Shown here: piece by piece, positions 34,549 through 44,525 of the stretch | Layout: every line of letters starts with the position of its first letter | Numbering within the stretch: the first letter of the stretch is position 1 | Assembly (NCBI GenBank): GCA_965240325.2 | Contig: OZ251228.1 | Span: forward strand, 682,001 to 746,000 | DNA: 64,000 nt | Reading direction: 5' to 3' | Origin: Rebecca billardiae RCC1528 | Taxonomy: Eukaryota; Haptophyta | The notes under the pieces: generated by a model | Told to the model about the DNA's origin: nothing | What the model saw: the letters and a program-made list of their open reading frames with translations, nothing else | Databases searched by the model: none | Position numbers and translations under genes: made by a program

Positions 34549-35270
34549 TGTTGAGCTGACGCAGCCTGGGGCGCGCATCTCAGCAGATGGCGTCGCCGCT
34601 GGGACGTCAGGGCCGGCGCCGCACCAGGCGGGCCGGCGGCATCAGCTACGCAGTGGCTGGCTCTGGCGGCGCGCGCGCGCGGCGCGCGCGGCGGCAGGAG
34701 CGCGAGCGCAGCAGCGCTGGCGCGGAGCGACGTGGACGCGGAGCGCGGACGCGGCAGCGCGGACGCGGAGCGACACGGACGCGGCGCGTGCGCGGGCGGT
34801 ACGGCCCGGCGCAGCGCGGCACGGATGGCACGCCGGCGGCACAGGCGGGCGCCATCGTGGAAGAGTCCAAGGAACAACGGACTCGATCACTTCATTCATG
34901 GACGCCCGGATTCTCAGTTTTGAGAATCGAGAATCCGGGATCATGGGTCCGTGCGCAGCTTACCCAGGTCCGATGACATTACCGAGTACCTGGGGGAAAG
35001 ATGAGCTTACGGCGGTGCGTCGGTAACGCCTGCGATTGGCGGACGCACGGAAGCGGGGCTCAGGAAGGTTACAAGATTCCCGAGCCGGGCCGCAAAACGC
35101 CGTGTCACCCTGCGCAACCGAAAGTTGGTTGCGGCAGGAGGATTAGCTTCGCTCGTCAGAGGAGCGAGGGTCGAGATTGCCTTCGTGGGCGTCACCGACG
35201 ACGCGCCCGAGGACGTGCCGGTGAGCTCTTAGCAGGGCTCGAGACGCTCGGAGCTCGCGTTTACCCAATA
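34549..35270 (+). repeat. 5' LTR of copia element 2
   Basis: 722 bp, repeated at 41197-41918. As in element 1, its final A is the first base of the first gag ATG. The next bases (TGCATGCAGC) show no TGG primer-site start. Confidence 0.93.
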
Positions 35271-37888
35271 TGCATGCAGCGATCGGGAGGGATCGTACGC
35301 GCGGCGCTTTCTCATCGATCGCGCCGATGGGCACGAGCGGCCGGTACTACGGCTCGGTCGACGTTGGGATGCTGAACGACAAAGGCAATCAGCAGCGCTG
35401 GCTCGCGCAATCGGCGAGCAGGCTGGCGGCGCTACCGGCGGGGCAAGGTGCTACGATGTCCGCACTGAACGGCATCATCGTGACGCACGGCCCGAACGCG
35501 GAGCACCGCATCAACACGTTCGAGGAGTACAGCTCGACGTGGACAACATTCAACCCTGCAGCTGCCAAAATGATCAAGGTCAGTGCAGAGCGGATGGATC
35601 TGGCGCGTGAGAACTACGTGCTGCAGCAGCGGCTGCTCGAGCATCGCCACGAGCACGAGCGCCGCGAGCACGCCGAGCGCCGGGCCGCGGCGGAGCGCGC
35701 GGCTGCGGCGGCGGGGGCGAGGCAGGCGCCCAGTTACGCGCAAGCTGCCTCGGCGGGCGCGGGGAGTGGCTTAACCACTCCGGGCGGCCCGACGGCGACC
35801 GGACTGGGTTCAGGTCCGGCGGCGGGCGGCGGATCCGGAATTTCTCCGGGTCCGGCGGCCGGTACACCCGGTCCGGGTGTGGGCACAGGCGGCGCGGCAG
35901 GTGCGCCGGCTGGGACTGACGGCGCGACGCCTGTGGGCGGCGCCGGCGTCGGCGCGGTGCCTACGGGCGGCGCCGGCGGGATCGGTGGCGCGGCGCCCGC
36001 GGGCGGCGCTGCCGTGACGCTCGATCCGCGCGCGCGCGAGCTCTACCGCCGCGAGCGCGAGACCGAGGAACAGATGTATGAGCGGCAGGCGAGCGAGCAC
36101 GCCATGCTGGACATCAAGCTCCGACAGAGCGTGTTGGAGGCAGCGCCGGACGGCGACGAGGCGGACCCCGCCAAGTACGCCGGGGCGCAGTACGAGAAAG
36201 GGACGGCTTTCTTACGCACCGAGCTGCGGTCGTGGGTGACGGAGGCTGCGTGGCAGCACATCAACCGCCTCATGGAGACGCAGCCGGAGGTGCAGGAGGA
36301 GCGCGCGCGCCTGGGCGCACTTACGCCGGGGCGCGAGTTCCTGTACCTGTGGAAGGCGATCCTGCGCATGCGCAAGCCCGACGACATGCGGAAGTACATG
36401 TCGGTGCGGGCACGCTGGCATCGGACGGTCCTGCCGGACTGCGGCAAGGACGGCGTCGGCGCACTCGAGCTCTTCCAGGTGCTACAGCACAACCACGTGC
36501 TGCTGCAGGAGCTGAGTGACGCAGCGCCAGCGGCGGAGATGCTTGCGCGGCTCATCGAGTTCATTCCGTCGGTGGGCGCGGGCATCGAGATGCGGACGCG
36601 GTACGAGTCGAAGGACTACAGGACCGTGACGAACTTCGACGTGCAGGAGCTCGTGCACGAGCTCAACGGCAAGTTCGAGGACTGGGACTTCTCCAAGGGC
36701 AAGCGGGTTGACCGCGGCGGCCCTGGGCGCCCAGGGGCGGGTGGCCGCACGCCAGGAGGCGGCGGCGCTACCCGCGCGCACCCAATCGACGGGCTCCGCC
36801 TGGCGCAGGCGGCGGCGGCGTCGGCGGGTGGCGGCGGCGGCGACACGACGTCGCCGGCTGGCCGTGGTGGCGGCGGCGGAGGTCGTGGCGGTGGCGGCGG
36901 CGGCACTGGCCGCGGCGCCGGCCGCGGAGGCCAGGACGACTCCGACGACGCGCACGGGCCGCGCTGCTACAAGTGCGGCGCCGTGGGGCATATCAAGCGT
37001 TACTGCCCGCAGGTGACGCAGGCTGATCGCGACTCGAACGCTGGCGATGACGCGGCGTCGACGCGGTCGGATCGCAGCCGTGGCTCACATCGGAGCGGCG
37101 GTGGCGGTGGCGGCGGCGGTGCGGGGGGCAGCACCCGCGCCGTGGTCGGTAATGGCAACGGCGGCGGCACGGTCCGCACGCAGGTCGCGTTCGCTCCCGA
37201 GCAGGGGGACGAGCCCGACGGCGCCGTTGGTGGCGACGGTGACGCTGACGCCGGAGACGGCGGCGGCGGCGGCGCCGGACTCGGCTTGGCGCCTATTGGC
37301 GCGGCTATCGGTGGCAGGGCGCAGCGCGACGAGGACATCGAGATCGTCGCGGCGCGGGCGGCCGAGGCACGCGTGGCGCCGCCGGAGGACAACACGCGGG
37401 CGTTGGTGTTTGACACTGGCGCACGGAAGAACATCGCCATGGCCGAGGATTTGACGAATCTTACCCCGGTGGACGGCGCATGTCAGATCGAGTGGGGGAA
37501 CGGTGCGCGGGAGCGGGTCACTCACCGCGGGACCCTGGTGGTCAAGCTTGCGGCGGACGACGACAGCGACAAGGTCCTCACGCTCGAGATCGAGGCGTGG
37601 GCGTCGCGGCGCGTCACGGCGCCGCTGCTGTCGGTCGAGCACTGCGCGGACGCAGGCATCGAGTTCCACTACTCGCAGCGCGGCAACACTGCGGACTTTA
37701 CGGCGCTGGGAGGCGGCGTCGTGCAGCTGCCGCGCGATTCCACGCTGCGCGCCGAGATCGTACGGCGCCAGGTGGGGCCAGACGTCGGCGATGCGCCGGC
37801 GGAGGCGCGCGCACGGCGCAGGGCGCCAGTGCGGCGCGTGGGCGCGGGGCGGGGGCGCATTGGCGCTGCGCCGCCCCCAAACGCCTAA
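35270..37888 (+). CDS. Copia element 2 gag-protease (872 aa)
   Basis: Structural and protease part of the element. A helical, charged segment (residues 100-150, rich in ERRE) is followed by a Gly/Ala/Pro-rich linker (150-255). The gag core lies at about 255-480 (AWQHINRLMETQPEVQ, LYLWKAILRMRKPDDM, LFQVLQHNHVLLQELS), then Gly-rich tracts. A canonical zinc knuckle, CYKCGAVGHIKRYC (C-2-C-4-H-4-C), is near residue 565, and the aspartic protease (VFDTGARKNIA) near 713. The frame ends PPPNA-stop with the slippery heptamer just before the stop. The start at the LTR edge is the first in-frame ATG; MGTSGRYYG at 35327 is an alternative. Confidence 0.92.
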   Translation: MHAAIGRDRTRGAFSSIAPMGTSGRYYGSVDVGMLNDKGNQQRWLAQSASRLAALPAGQGATMSALNGIIVTHGPNAEHRINTFEEYSSTWTTFNPAAAKMIKVSAERMDLARENYVLQQRLLEHRHEHERREHAERRAAAERAAAAAGARQAPSYAQAASAGAGSGLTTPGGPTATGLGSGPAAGGGSGISPGPAAGTPGPGVGTGGAAGAPAGTDGATPVGGAGVGAVPTGGAGGIGGAAPAGGAAVTLDPRARELYRRERETEEQMYERQASEHAMLDIKLRQSVLEAAPDGDEADPAKYAGAQYEKGTAFLRTELRSWVTEAAWQHINRLMETQPEVQEERARLGALTPGREFLYLWKAILRMRKPDDMRKYMSVRARWHRTVLPDCGKDGVGALELFQVLQHNHVLLQELSDAAPAAEMLARLIEFIPSVGAGIEMRTRYESKDYRTVTNFDVQELVHELNGKFEDWDFSKGKRVDRGGPGRPGAGGRTPGGGGATRAHPIDGLRLAQAAAASAGGGGGDTTSPAGRGGGGGGRGGGGGGTGRGAGRGGQDDSDDAHGPRCYKCGAVGHIKRYCPQVTQADRDSNAGDDAASTRSDRSRGSHRSGGGGGGGGAGGSTRAVVGNGNGGGTVRTQVAFAPEQGDEPDGAVGGDGDADAGDGGGGGAGLGLAPIGAAIGGRAQRDEDIEIVAARAAEARVAPPEDNTRALVFDTGARKNIAMAEDLTNLTPVDGACQIEWGNGARERVTHRGTLVVKLAADDDSDKVLTLEIEAWASRRVTAPLLSVEHCADAGIEFHYSQRGNTADFTALGGGVVQLPRDSTLRAEIVRRQVGPDVGDAPAEARARRRAPVRRVGAGRGRIGAAPPPNA
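37876..37882 (+). promoter_or_regulatory. -1 programmed frameshift slippery site C CCA AAC
   Basis: In the gag frame the bases read C CCA AAC, fitting the X XXY YYZ rule, with the gag stop TAA only one codon later (37886). Slipping back one base continues in the pol frame as RLSPEPAQVRTT. A possible stimulatory stem pairs 37906-37916 (GTGCGAACCAC) with 37953-37964 (GTGGTTGCGCAC), 11 bp with one bulge. It begins 23 nt downstream, further than the usual 5-9 nt. Confidence 0.8.
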
Positions 37889-40800
37889 GCCCGGAACCCG
37901 CGCAGGTGCGAACCACAAACACTACGGAGGCGGCGCGAGGCGCTGATCCGGCGTGGTTGCGCACTTGGTCGGTTCGAACGGGCACCAATGACCAACGTCT
38001 ACTCGAGCGCACGCGACGCGTGGCCGAGGGGATGGAGGGGGCGAACGCGCGGCGTGAGTCGCTTGACGAGCAGTCGGCGGCGGGCATGACGCGGCGGTCG
38101 TTCGCGGACGCAATGCCGACGGCGCACTACCCTGGGCAGGTGACGCACGTCGACATCTTCTCTATGGCGCGCATCGACTTACCAGTTGGGGCCGATGGCG
38201 CACGTGGAGGGTATCCTCATGGGATCATATTCATCGATGGGCATTCACGTCGATGGCAAGTGTACGCGCTACGCAGCTTGGATGACGCCGAGGTTGGTCG
38301 GGCATTCCGCTGGTACGCGCAGTTGCTTGGAACAGGGGCCATGCACATGTCGCATTGGGTCCTGGCGTCGGGGTGTACTATGGCGCGACGTCATATTCAC
38401 ACCGACGGTGGCTCGACGTTACTGAGTACGTACGTCGAGGGTGAGCTGGCGAAGCTTGGGTTCTCGTCGACGGTCACGTCGGCGCCCGACTCGCCGAGCT
38501 CGAATGGCGTGGCGGAACGCGCTATCCGCACGCTGAAGTCGAGACTGCGCGCCACGGTCGTTGCGCGTGGAGTCTCGAGGGTCGATTGGCACTACGCGGC
38601 GTGGCACGCATGCGCGTCGCGCAATCGACTGGCGTCACGTGGTATCGTTCGTGACGATGGAGACATTGAGTGGCTCACGCCGGATGAGCTGTTCTTTGGC
38701 AAACGTCCGACGTGGAAGCATCACGTGGCGTTTGGCGCGCGCTGCCGCGTGCTGATGCTGGGCGCACGGCGCAATGCATTGGGGCAGCTGAAGCAGCGCG
38801 CACTACCCGGACGTGTCTATCTCTGGGGTGGGCACGGCGTGCAGTGGCGCGGTACATGGCGCTACGTGCTTGGGTACGTATGTCGTTTAGACGACGGACG
38901 TCTCGTTCACTCACGTGACGTACGCATCGACGAGACCGACCTGGTCGAGGGGGGGCACTCGTCGCTTGGCGCACCTGACGGTGGCGCGTACGTGGGTGAT
39001 GGTGACGGCGCCGCGGTAAGCGGCGGACATCGTCCAGTCGGCGGTGACGCCGACGGTGAGGACGAGGACGGCGATGGCGGCGAGACGCCAGCCGACGCCG
39101 GGAATGACGACGCGACAGAGTTCGACGTCGGGTACGACGACGACGCAGATGCGTCAACGTCGGGGCGCGGGCGCAGCAGCGTGGACGCGGGACATCGCGG
39201 GTGCAGCAGCGCTGGCGCAGAGCCGTCGACGCCGACGCCGCAGGGCGGGCGTGACGGGGCAGGCGCGTCGATGACGCAGCCGGGTCGGCAGGATCAGATA
39301 CCGCCGACGGAATCACGGCGCGGGGCCGCAGCAGATGCTGGCGGGCCGCCGCGCGGCGCAGACGGTGACGACGGCGTGATCGAGGACGCGCCGCCGCCCG
39401 GTCTGGATATGGGACACGATCCGCTTCGCAGGGATCGGACATCGCGCCGACGGCCGCAGCTGCTTACTGCCGTCGTCAGCGCCGCGTCGGTGTTCCAGAA
39501 GATCAACGTGAAGGTGCCGACGAACTATCGCGAGGCGATGCGGTCGGCGGAGGCGCCCCAGTGGCAGGGCGCCATGCTCGAGCACTTGGAAGGTCACAAG
39601 TTGCTCGGCACCTCGGAGGAGGTGGTGGTTCCGGAGGGCACGCGGGTGTTGCCGAGCCAGTGGGTCTTTGACGTGAAGTCGAACCCGGAGGGCGAGGTGA
39701 CGCGCTTCAAGGCGCGGTCGGTGCTACTGGGGAACCTACAGCGGCCGGGGATCGACTTTCAGGAGGTCTTTGCTCCGACGATCCGGCCGGAACAAGTGCG
39801 ACTACTCGTGGCGATCGCCGCTCAGCGGGCTGGCGCGAGAGTCGACTTGGGTGCAGCGTCGGTTGTGGCGCTGGGCATACTGTCGAAGGGCGACGTCAAG
39901 GACGCGTACCTCAACTCGGAGTTGAAGCCGGATGAGCGGCCTCTCTTCTCATTCCCGCCGGGCTACGTGCCGAGCACGCAGGCGCCGCCGGGGTACAAAG
40001 TCGTGGGCCGGAGCCTGAAGGCGTATCCGGGCCTACGCCAGTCTGGGCGCGCGTGGCATCGCACGCACCGCACCCAGCTGCTCGCGCGCGGCTTCTCGGA
40101 GTGTCCGAGTGCGCCGTGCATCTACGTCAAGGAGTCGGCGCCGGGCGAGTTCATCATCGCGGGCGGCTTTGTCGACGACTTGCTGTTTCTCAACCTGACG
40201 CGCGACGCGCGCGCGGTGGAGAAGCTGGCGGCTGACCTGAAGGAGCACTACGAGATCAAGCTGAGTGAGCGGCTCGATAAGTTCCTGGGCGCCGTGTTTG
40301 AAGTTCATGACGACGGCATCCTGATGCATCTGGGGCCGTACGTCGAGAGCGTGCTTCAGCGGTTCGGTTTGAACGCAAGCACGCCGGCGCGCACGCCGGA
40401 GCCGGCGGCGCGGGCGCAGCTGAGCGACGACGACGAGGCGTTGCTGCAGCGCGCGGAGATTGAGAACTACCAGGCGATGGTGGGATGTCTCATGTTTGCG
40501 ATGGTCACGGCGCGGCCGGACATCGCGCACGCGGTGAACATGCTGACGCGACGCATGTCATGTCCGCGGGCGGTGGATCTGGTAAGTGCGAAGCGCGTGC
40601 TGCGCTACTTACGTGGATGCCCGCGATTGGGAATCTTGTTCAAGTTTGCGACAGATTCCGAGCACCCCGACCTACTTGCTTTCGCTGACTCCGATTGGGC
40701 AAGCAATCCGGTGGAGACCAAGGGCAGGTCAACGGGTGGATACATTGTGTTCTACAATGGGGCGCCGGTGTCGTGGCACAGCGGGCTGCAAGGTACAGTC

Positions 40801-41160
40801 TCGCTGAGCTCGACGGAGGCGGAGTACGTCGCGCTGAGCGATTGCTGCCGCGAGGTGAGCTACTTGCGGAGCATACTCGAGTCCATGCGGCAGCCGCCGC
40901 GGGCCGCGACGGAGGTGCGAGAGGACAACAAGGGGGCTATCGACCTCGTGGAGAATCCTGTGCACCACAAGCGCTCGAAGCACATCGAGATCAAGCATCA
41001 CTATGTGCGTGACGCGCAGGAGGGTGGCAAGGTGAAGGTGGTCAAGGTACACACCTCACTCAACCACTCTGACATCATGACGAAGGCGACGGACGGTGCG
41101 ACGTTCAAGCGGCACGTCGACGCCATCATGGTGGACCGACACCCGACGCGCGCGCGGTAA
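37882..41160 (+). CDS. Copia element 2 integrase-RT-RNase H, read by -1 frameshift
   Basis: 1092 residues after the slip, giving a 1963-aa gag-pol. Integrase: THVDIFSM and IHTDGGSTLLS supply the two Asp, NGVAERAIRTLKS the Glu. A long acidic, low-complexity linker follows. Reverse transcriptase: LPSQWVFDVKSNPEGEVTRF, KGDVKDAYLNSEL and the catalytic GFVDDLLF (FVDD instead of YVDD). RNase H: FADSDWASNP, SLSSTEAEYVALS, EDNKGAIDL, and the copia terminal motif HSDIMTKA. The frame extends upstream to 37480, overlapping protease, but that part is only a shadow of gag. No internal stops; it is probably competent. Confidence 0.92.
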   Translation, partial: RLSPEPAQVRTTNTTEAARGADPAWLRTWSVRTGTNDQRLLERTRRVAEGMEGANARRESLDEQSAAGMTRRSFADAMPTAHYPGQVTHVDIFSMARIDLPVGADGARGGYPHGIIFIDGHSRRWQVYALRSLDDAEVGRAFRWYAQLLGTGAMHMSHWVLASGCTMARRHIHTDGGSTLLSTYVEGELAKLGFSSTVTSAPDSPSSNGVAERAIRTLKSRLRATVVARGVSRVDWHYAAWHACASRNRLASRGIVRDDGDIEWLTPDELFFGKRPTWKHHVAFGARCRVLMLGARRNALGQLKQRALPGRVYLWGGHGVQWRGTWRYVLGYVCRLDDGRLVHSRDVRIDETDLVEGGHSSLGAPDGGAYVGDGDGAAVSGGHRPVGGDADGEDEDGDGGETPADAGNDDATEFDVGYDDDADASTSGRGRSSVDAGHRGCSSAGAEPSTPTPQGGRDGAGASMTQPGRQDQIPPTESRRGAAADAGGPPRGADGDDGVIEDAPPPGLDMGHDPLRRDRTSRRRPQLLTAVVSAASVFQKINVKVPTNYREAMRSAEAPQWQGAMLEHLEGHKLLGTSEEVVVPEGTRVLPSQWVFDVKSNPEGEVTRFKARSVLLGNLQRPGIDFQEVFAPTIRPEQVRLLVAIAAQRAGARVDLGAASVVALGILSKGDVKDAYLNSELKPDERPLFSFPPGYVPSTQAPPGYKVVGRSLKAYPGLRQSGRAWHRTHRTQLLARGFSECPSAPCIYVKESAPGEFIIAGGFVDDLLFLNLTRDARAVEKLAADLKEHYEIKLSERLDKFLGAVFEVHDDGILMHLGPYVESVLQRFGLNASTPARTPEPAARAQLSDDDEALLQRAEIENYQAMVGCLMFAMVTARPDIAHAVNMLTRRMSCPRAVDLVSAKRVLRYLRGCPRLGILFKFATDSEHPDLLAFADSDWASNPVETKGRSTGGYIVFYNGAPVSWHSGLQGTVSLSSTEAEYVALSDCCREVSYLRSILESMRQPPRAATEVREDNKGAIDLVENPVHHKRSKHIEIKHHYVRDAQEGGKVKVVKVHTSLNHSDIMTKATDGATFKRHVDAIMVDRHPTRAR

Positions 41161-41196
41161 GCGGCGCAGCTCGCGGCTATGGCTGTCGAGGGGGGG

Positions 41197-41918
41197 TGTT
41201 GAGCTGACGCAGCCTGGGGCGCGCATCTCAGCAGATGGCGTCGCCGCTGGGACGTCAGGGCCGGCGCCGCACCAGGCGGGCCGGCGGCATCAGCTACGCA
41301 GTGGCTGGCTCTGGCGGCGCGCGCGCGCGGCGCGCGCGGCGGCAGGAGCGCGAGCGCAGCAGCGCTGGCGCGGAGCGACGTGGACGCGGAGCGCGGACGC
41401 GGCAGCGCGGACGCGGAGCGACACGGACGCGGCGCGTGCGCGGGCGGTACGGCCCGGCGCAGCGCGGCACGGATGGCACGCCGGCGGCACAGGCGGGCGC
41501 CATCGTGGAAGAGTCCAAGGAACAACGGACTCGATCACTTCATTCATGGACGCCCGGATTCTCAGTTTTGAGAATCGAGAATCCGGGATCATGGGTCCGT
41601 GCGCAGCTTACCCAGGTCCGATGACATTACCGAGTACCTGGGGGAAAGATGAGCTTACGGCGGTGCGTCGGTAACGCCTGCGATTGGCGGACGCACGGAA
41701 GCGGGGCTCAGGAAGGTTACAAGATTCCCGAGCCGGGCCGCAAAACGCCGTGTCACCCTGCGCAACCGAAAGTTGGTTGCGGCAGGAGGATTAGCTTCGC
41801 TCGTCAGAGGAGCGAGGGTCGAGATTGCCTTCGTGGGCGTCACCGACGACGCGCCCGAGGACGTGCCGGTGAGCTCTTAGCAGGGCTCGAGACGCTCGGA
41901 GCTCGCGTTTACCCAATA
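41197..41918 (+). repeat. 3' LTR of copia element 2
   Basis: Repeat of 34549-35270, preceded by the purine run and followed by CTTTT and the rest of the interrupted minisatellite. Confidence 0.93.
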
Positions 41919-41923
41919 CTTTT

Positions 41924-42195
41924 GAATAGCGCTTGCGAAAAGAAGTTACCCGCCTGTCTCGATGGATGAACCGCCTCATGGTATTGAAAGAGATTCTTTC
42001 AGTGAATAGCGCTTTTAAACCAAATTACCCACCTGTCTCCGGTTGGATGAACCTCCTCATCATATTGAAGAGATTCTTTTGAATAGCGCTATTTTAAGCC
42101 AGTTACCCGCTTGCCTCGATGGATGAACCGCCTTGATAATATTGAAAGATATTCTTTTGAATAGCGCTTGTCACAACCAAGTTACCCGCCTGTCA
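41924..42195 (+). repeat. About 78-bp minisatellite, four units (E copy 2)
   Basis: Units share GAATAGCGCT, TTACCC(G/A)CCTG and GGATGAACC with 31876-32110. The first unit is cut: its GATTCTTTT half lies at 34541-34548, on the other side of copia element 2. Confidence 0.9.
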
Positions 42196-43966
42196 GCTGT
42201 CTCGTGCTCGCGAGCGGCGCGACGACATCGGCCCGAGCGAGGATGCCGCCTTCAAAGGCGCGCACCGAGTGCGTGCGCGACGGGTGCCGGCCGGCCGCTG
42301 GTCTCGACCTATCGCCCTCGGCCCTCCCCGAGCGCGCCTGCAGGTACCTCCGGACGCGCATTCGGCTTGCTCACTCGATCAGCTCACTCACAGCTGCCGG
42401 TCACGCAGCCGCGCGGCCGGGCCCCGCGACCGCAGGTCCGCGGCCCAAAGTGTGTGTGCGCGCCGCGCCGGTGCCCTCGCGCCGGTGGCGTGGGCTGGCT
42501 GGCCGCTGGTCTCGCCCACGCGCCCCACTCGCCCCAAGCGCGCAACGCCTGCGGGAAGCGCCGGCACCATACCTACCTAACCTGCGCGTCGACGCCCGTC
42601 CCGCCGCGGCCCGCGCCTCGATCACGATCGTCGATCGGACCGCGTGCGTGCGACTCCGTCCGCGCCCGCGCGCAGGGTGGGAGGGGCTGATGCAGGAGCA
42701 GATGCAGGACTACCTCGAAATTGCACGCGACGAGGAGGTGCCCAGCGCGCACTTTACGCTGCGCGCATCATCGAGTGGTCGCCCAGCGAGCGCGGCAGCT
42801 GGCCACCGGGCCGGCTGACGGCGGGCGCAGCTGCCAGCTGCGAACGCGCAGCGGGCGCGGAGTGGAAGCCGGCGCAGCGGCCGGGCAGCGGCGGCCGGCG
42901 CGGCAGCACGCTCGTATACATCGCGGCAGCTACCGCCGTCGTGCGGGGAAAGCACACGCTCTCGGCGGCTTCCAAGATGCCGACGGGCCACGGCGTGCAC
43001 TCCGTGCAGGCTGCGTGCGCGCTGCAGTGGCTGTGTCGAGCTGCTGCGGCGTGTGCTCGAGGCGCGGCGCTCGCACGGGCTACGCGGGCGCAGCGGGTGC
43101 GCGCAGCTGGCGCACGCAGTGCCACGTCCTGCGGCGCCAGTTTGGCGGCCGTCCGCCCCCCCGAGCTCGAGTTCTGCGCGCTTTGCGACGGCGCGGCCGG
43201 CAGCGCCCATCTGCCTGCTTGCTTGGGCACGCCAGCATGTCCGCCACCGGGCCTGCTGCGCGCGCCGAAGCTGGAGGGCGGAGGAGGGCGCTGGGCTGCT
43301 CCTACGGCGTGCTGCAGCCCGGGCAGGCTCTACCGCGGCGCGGCGAGGCCGTCGCGCCTGCTCGCCGCCGTCGAGTCGCCCGTGCTGCGTGACCCTCGGC
43401 CGCACGTGCTCGCTCGGCGGCACCGCAGCAGGCGTCCCATACCAGTATACTCGAGCCGCTGTGCGCACCCAAGGCGCGAGCTGCTCGAGCGGGCCAGGTG
43501 GGCCCAGGGGGTGCGTGCAGCTGGCACACGCAGCCCCGGCCCGTGTCATGGGGTGTCGGTTTGACGGTCGCCAGCCCCTGTGGGCTCGAGCGCTGTGCGC
43601 TTCACCACGGAGGTGCTGGCAGCGCCCCGCGGCGCGCAACGGCGGGGCAGCATGGCCGCCGCCGGCGCCGCCGCACATGCCGCCGCTTACGGGCAGTCGA
43701 GAGCTTGGGGCAGCACCTACGGCGCATGCTGCAGCTCGGGGCGGGCTCTGCCAGCCTGCTGTGGCGTGATCGCGCATTTTCCAGACCGTCGACTCGCCCG
43801 CGCTGCATAATATTCCATTATTCGTTTGCCGCGCGTGCTCAGACGGCGCTCCGCGCTGCTGCTGCCGCTACGGCCGCGCGTTGGACGGACAGCATATGCC
43901 GACGGAGGGTGCACCGCGGGCCCCTAACTACGTTGGTTCTACGGAAGGACCGCGGAACGCGGTCAT

Positions 43967-44525
43967 TGTACCAATAACCCCACATATATGACGACGCGAT
44001 GATATATATCGTCGCGCCGCATCGTCGCAATATCGGGCTGCCAGTCGGGCTCACTCAGGCTCGTGCCCCTTCTCAGCTGCCGACTCATCTCACACTCTGA
44101 TGACTTAGATGAATCCTGCTTGCGTACCTGGGACCACCCCACAGTGATATTGGGCGGGGCTTACAAGTATGCTGTTGGCAATGGCATATACCCCCGCCCC
44201 CTCTGGAGGCGGGCTGTCCACAGTCAGTCACAGTGCGGAGTGGTGTCAAGGCACTACTATAGGTGTCTCGGTCAGTGGTTTGAGGTTGGGTGGGGTGCGG
44301 TGGTTGGTTGGGGGCTGGCCAGGGTAGGGCTGGACGAGGCTTCGGCCGCCACTTAGCAGACACACTCATCAGGCGCCAGTCTGATCACCCGGACGAGCCC
44401 GTTATATAATATTACAAAGCGGCGGGCGGGATGATTTAGTACTACCACGCGCGTAGCGTATCATACGGATAAAATTATATGCGACGAAACGCTATACAGG
44501 CGAGTATATACAGCCTAGGTGACAC
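43967..44525. other. Intergenic with a dispersed inverted repeat
   Basis: No gene. 44311-44405 is an inverted, 27-bp-longer relative of 51969-52038, sharing ATAACGGGCTC, CCGGGTGATCAG and CCAGCCCTACCCTGGCCAG on the complementary strand. The AT-rich part at 44400-44480 probably lies in the 3' region of the next gene. Confidence 0.6.

Larger units (their letters stand above)
34549..41918 (+). mobile_element. Complete Ty1/copia retrotransposon (element 2), -1 frameshift type
   Basis: The 722-bp LTRs (34549-35270 and 41197-41918) begin TGTTGAGC and end ACCCAATA, so the end is TA rather than the usual CA. The flanking 5-bp duplication is CTTTT at 34544-34548 and 41919-41923. A GAGGGGGGG purine run ends at 41196, directly before the 3' LTR. 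Gag-protease (35270-37888) and integrase-RT-RNase H (to 41160) are in different frames joined by a slippery site. The LTR copies encode identical peptides in every frame I compared, so insertion is recent. It sits inside E copy 2. Confidence 0.95.
34181..43966 (+). mobile_element. E-family element, copy 2, split by copia element 2
   Basis: The left part (34181-34548) matches E copy 1 at 31537-31881 closely. The right part resumes at 41924 in the minisatellite and ends with the shared terminus CGCGGAACGCGGTCAT at 43966. The inverted 12-mer is at 34183 and about 43909. The interior 42196-43880 does not match copy 1 and holds no recognised gene; it includes internally repeated segments around 43040-43140 and 43450-43550 (GTGCGCGCAGCTGGC against GTGCGTGCAGCTGGC). 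Copies therefore share ends but not cargo. Confidence 0.6.

Noticed and set aside
37480-37881. Independent start for copia element 2 pol at 37480
   Set aside because: The upstream part of that frame is only the shadow of the protease region; the slippery site explains entry to pol better.
37960-37985. tRNA B-box-like GGTTCGAACGG
   Set aside because: No matching A box, acceptor stem or cloverleaf around it, and it lies within the pol coding frame.
42133-43777. Several long open frames in the right half of E copy 2
   Set aside because: Frames on both strands overlap, composition follows GC content and none resembles a family or matches the other E copies.
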